DNA of 64,000 nucleotides from positions 21,582,245 through 21,646,244 of the forward strand of contig OY848917.1 in NCBI GenBank assembly GCA_963693285.1. The letters are read 5' to 3'. Shown piece after piece: positions 61,801 through 64,000 of the stretch. Made by a program: the position numbers and the translations under genes. Each line of letters opens with the position of its first letter. The stretch's first letter is position 1. The notes beneath the pieces were generated by a model. That model was not told where the DNA came from, did no database searches, and saw only the letters and a program-made list of their open reading frames with translations. The DNA comes from Xestospongia muta (Eukaryota; Porifera; Demospongiae; Haplosclerida; Petrosiidae).

Positions 61801-64000
61801 TATCGAATGTTATACCAATCACAGTTAGGGTTACGAAATCCATTGCTGATACAGAAATTGACAGTTACAGAATCTATTCACTTTAATCTCATTTCTTGCT
61901 CTCATAAGTTGCATATAACAATATAATAAATAAAATTGCAAAAATGGATACACATAGATACCACACAATCTAAAACAATCATAGTACAGCCTGACAAGCT
62001 TCCCATGCAAGACATTGCAAACAATTAACATTTATACAAACAATAGGGTAATTAAAATAACAACATTCTATTTAAAACACTTAGAATTCATACTACATTA
62101 TATCACACTTACCTCCTATTATATTGTAAAAAACACATTCAAATGACAAGTAATCACACCAACATAAATTTAAAAAACAAAACAATAAGTAAACAAAATC
62201 ACAACAACACATTCAATATACTTTGAATTCATACTACATCATATTAAAATTACATACTATTATATTGTAAAGAACACATTTAGATGACAAGTAATAACAG
62301 CAAACATAAATCACAACAACACATTCAGTATGCTCAAAATGCATACTAGGTTATAGCTATAAAATGCTCAAAATATACCTAAAAAGAAACCTAGCAAGAA
62401 GCTTTAACTCTTATTATTGATAGATATCGAATGTTATACCAATCACAGTTAGGGTTACCAAATCCATTGCTGATACAGAAATTGACAGTTACAGAATCTA
62501 TTCACTTTAATCTCATTTCTTGCTCTCATAAGTTGCATATAACAATATAATAAATAAAATTGCAAAAATGGATACACATAGATACCACACAATCTAAAAC
62601 AATCATAGTACAGCCTGACAAGCTTCCCATGCAAGACATTGCAAACAATTAACATTTATACAAACAATAGGGTAATTAAAATAACAACATTCTATTTAAA
62701 ACACTTAGAATTCATACTACATTATATCACACTTACTTCCTATTATATTGTAAACAACACATTCAAATGACAAGTAATCACACCAACATAAATTTAAAAA
62801 ACAAAACAATAAAGTAAACAAAATCACAACAACAAATTCAATATACTTTGAATTCATACTACATTATATCAAAATTAAATCTTATTATATTGTAAAGAAC
62901 ACATTTAGATGACAAGTAATAACAGCAAACATAAATGTGTAAACAAAAAGCAATACTGTAAACAAAATCACAACAACACATTCAGTACGCTCAAAATGCA
63001 TACTAGATTATAGCTATAAAATGCTCAAAATATACGTAAAAAGAAACCTAGCAAGAAGCTTCAACTTTTATTATTGATAGATATCAAATGTTATACCAAT
63101 CACAGTTAGGGTTACGAAATCTATTGCTGATACAGAAATTGGCAGTTACAGGATCACTATAATCTTATTTCTTGCTCTCATAAGTTGCATATAACAATAT
63201 AAAATATAAAATTACAAAAATGGATACACATAGATACCACACAATCTAAAACAATCATAGTACAGCATGACAAGCTGCCCATGCAAGATATTGCAAATAA
63301 TTAACATTTATACAAACAATAGGGTAAATAAAATAACAACATTCAATTTAAAACACTTAGAATTCATACTACATTATATCATACTTACCACCTATTATAT
63401 TGTAAACAACACATTCAGATGACAAGTAATCACACCAACATAAATTAAAAAAAAAAAAAAAAGTAAACAAAATCACAACAACACATTCAATATACTTTGA
63501 GTTCATACTACATCATATCAAAATTACATACTATTATATTTTAAAGAACACATTTAGATGACAAGTAATAACAGCAAACATAAATGTGTAAACAAAAAGG
63601 AATACTGTATCACAACAACACATTCAGTATGCCCAAAATGCATACTAGGTTATAGCTATAAAATGCTCAAAATATACCTAAAAAGAAACCTAGCAAGAAG
63701 CTTTAACTCTTATTATTGATAGATATCGAATGTTATACCAATCACAGTTAGGGTTACGAAATCCATTGCTGATACAGAAATTGACAGTTACAGAATCTAT
63801 TCACTTTGATCTCATTTCTTGCTCTCATAAGTTGCATATAACAATATAATAAATAAAATTGCAAAAATGCATAGACATAGATATCACACATAATGAAACA
63901 ATCATAGTATAGCCTGACAAGTTTCCCATGCAAGACATTGCAAACAATTAACGTTTATACAAACAATAGGGTAAATAAAATAACATTCAATTTAAAACAC
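58851..64000. repeat. satellite array, about 650-base monomer, at least seven copies
   Basis: Repeating landmarks (cttagaattcatactacatt, cacagttagggttac, tcccatgcaagacatt) recur at intervals of about 653, 653, 653, 625, 624 and 650 bases. The 624-625-base monomers lack about 28 bases around gtgtaaacaaacagcaatg. Each monomer contains two related half-units 142 bases apart that share tattatattgtaaa, acacatt and gatgacaagtaat. Divergence between neighbours is a few percent. The array runs off the window and lies upstream of the first visible exon of the ankyrin-Roc-death gene. Confidence 0.95.

Noticed and set aside
59200..64000. Telomere-like word tagggtta in the satellite
   Set aside because: It occurs once per monomer and not as a tandem telomeric run.

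Overview
The window is AT-rich eukaryotic DNA with spliced genes. Short exons are joined by GT-AG introns of tens of bases to several kilobases, and repeats are dense. Ankyrin repeats combined with ZU5, Roc-like GTPase and death domains, a REJ-type receptor, a bubblegum acyl-CoA synthetase, an Argonaute fragment, and MULE, Ginger-like, LINE and gypsy relics point to an early-branching metazoan. A demosponge of the Amphimedon type is my best guess; this is inference and no marker gene proves it.

Layout. 1-4.3 kb: a broken Argonaute/Piwi 3' end (+) and two decayed MFS/POT-like transporter fragments on opposite strands around a foldback repeat. 4.56-10.7 kb (-): a gene coding ankyrin repeats, ZU5, a UPA-like segment, a Thr/Ser linker, a death domain, a ladder of tandemly duplicated micro-exons and a C-terminal membrane anchor. 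Its long intron holds a LINE relic. 12.45-15.8 kb: a segmental copy of the 5' end of the acyl-CoA synthetase gene plus its upstream Ginger-like element, later split by a MULE with a 9-bp target duplication. 17.5-21.6 kb (+): a large REJ-like membrane protein with a cytoplasmic MYND zinc finger, preceded by an inverted copy of part of its own exon. 21.9-32.5 kb (-): an apparently complete long-chain acyl-CoA synthetase gene of the bubblegum family, convergent with the REJ gene. 33.4-36.8 kb: decayed death-domain exon copies. 38-40 kb: a compact cluster of direct and inverted repeats with a large palindrome and (AC)n tracts. 41.9-58.3 kb (-): an ankyrin-Roc/COR-death gene whose introns hold gypsy and tyrosine-recombinase relics. 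58.85-64 kb: a satellite of about 650 bp per unit, running off the window.

How the parts relate. The two ankyrin/death genes share a paralogous intron plus ankyrin exon (10.0-12.3 kb and 57.7-59.2 kb), so they descend in part from a common segment. Both look like intracellular signalling or cell-death adaptors: one carries a GTPase switch and the other a membrane anchor. The acyl-CoA synthetase is a housekeeping lipid enzyme caught in the same duplications. No bacterial operons, CRISPR arrays or convincing RNA genes were seen. Exon boundaries come from splice motifs, phase bookkeeping and family resemblance read by eye; no search was run.
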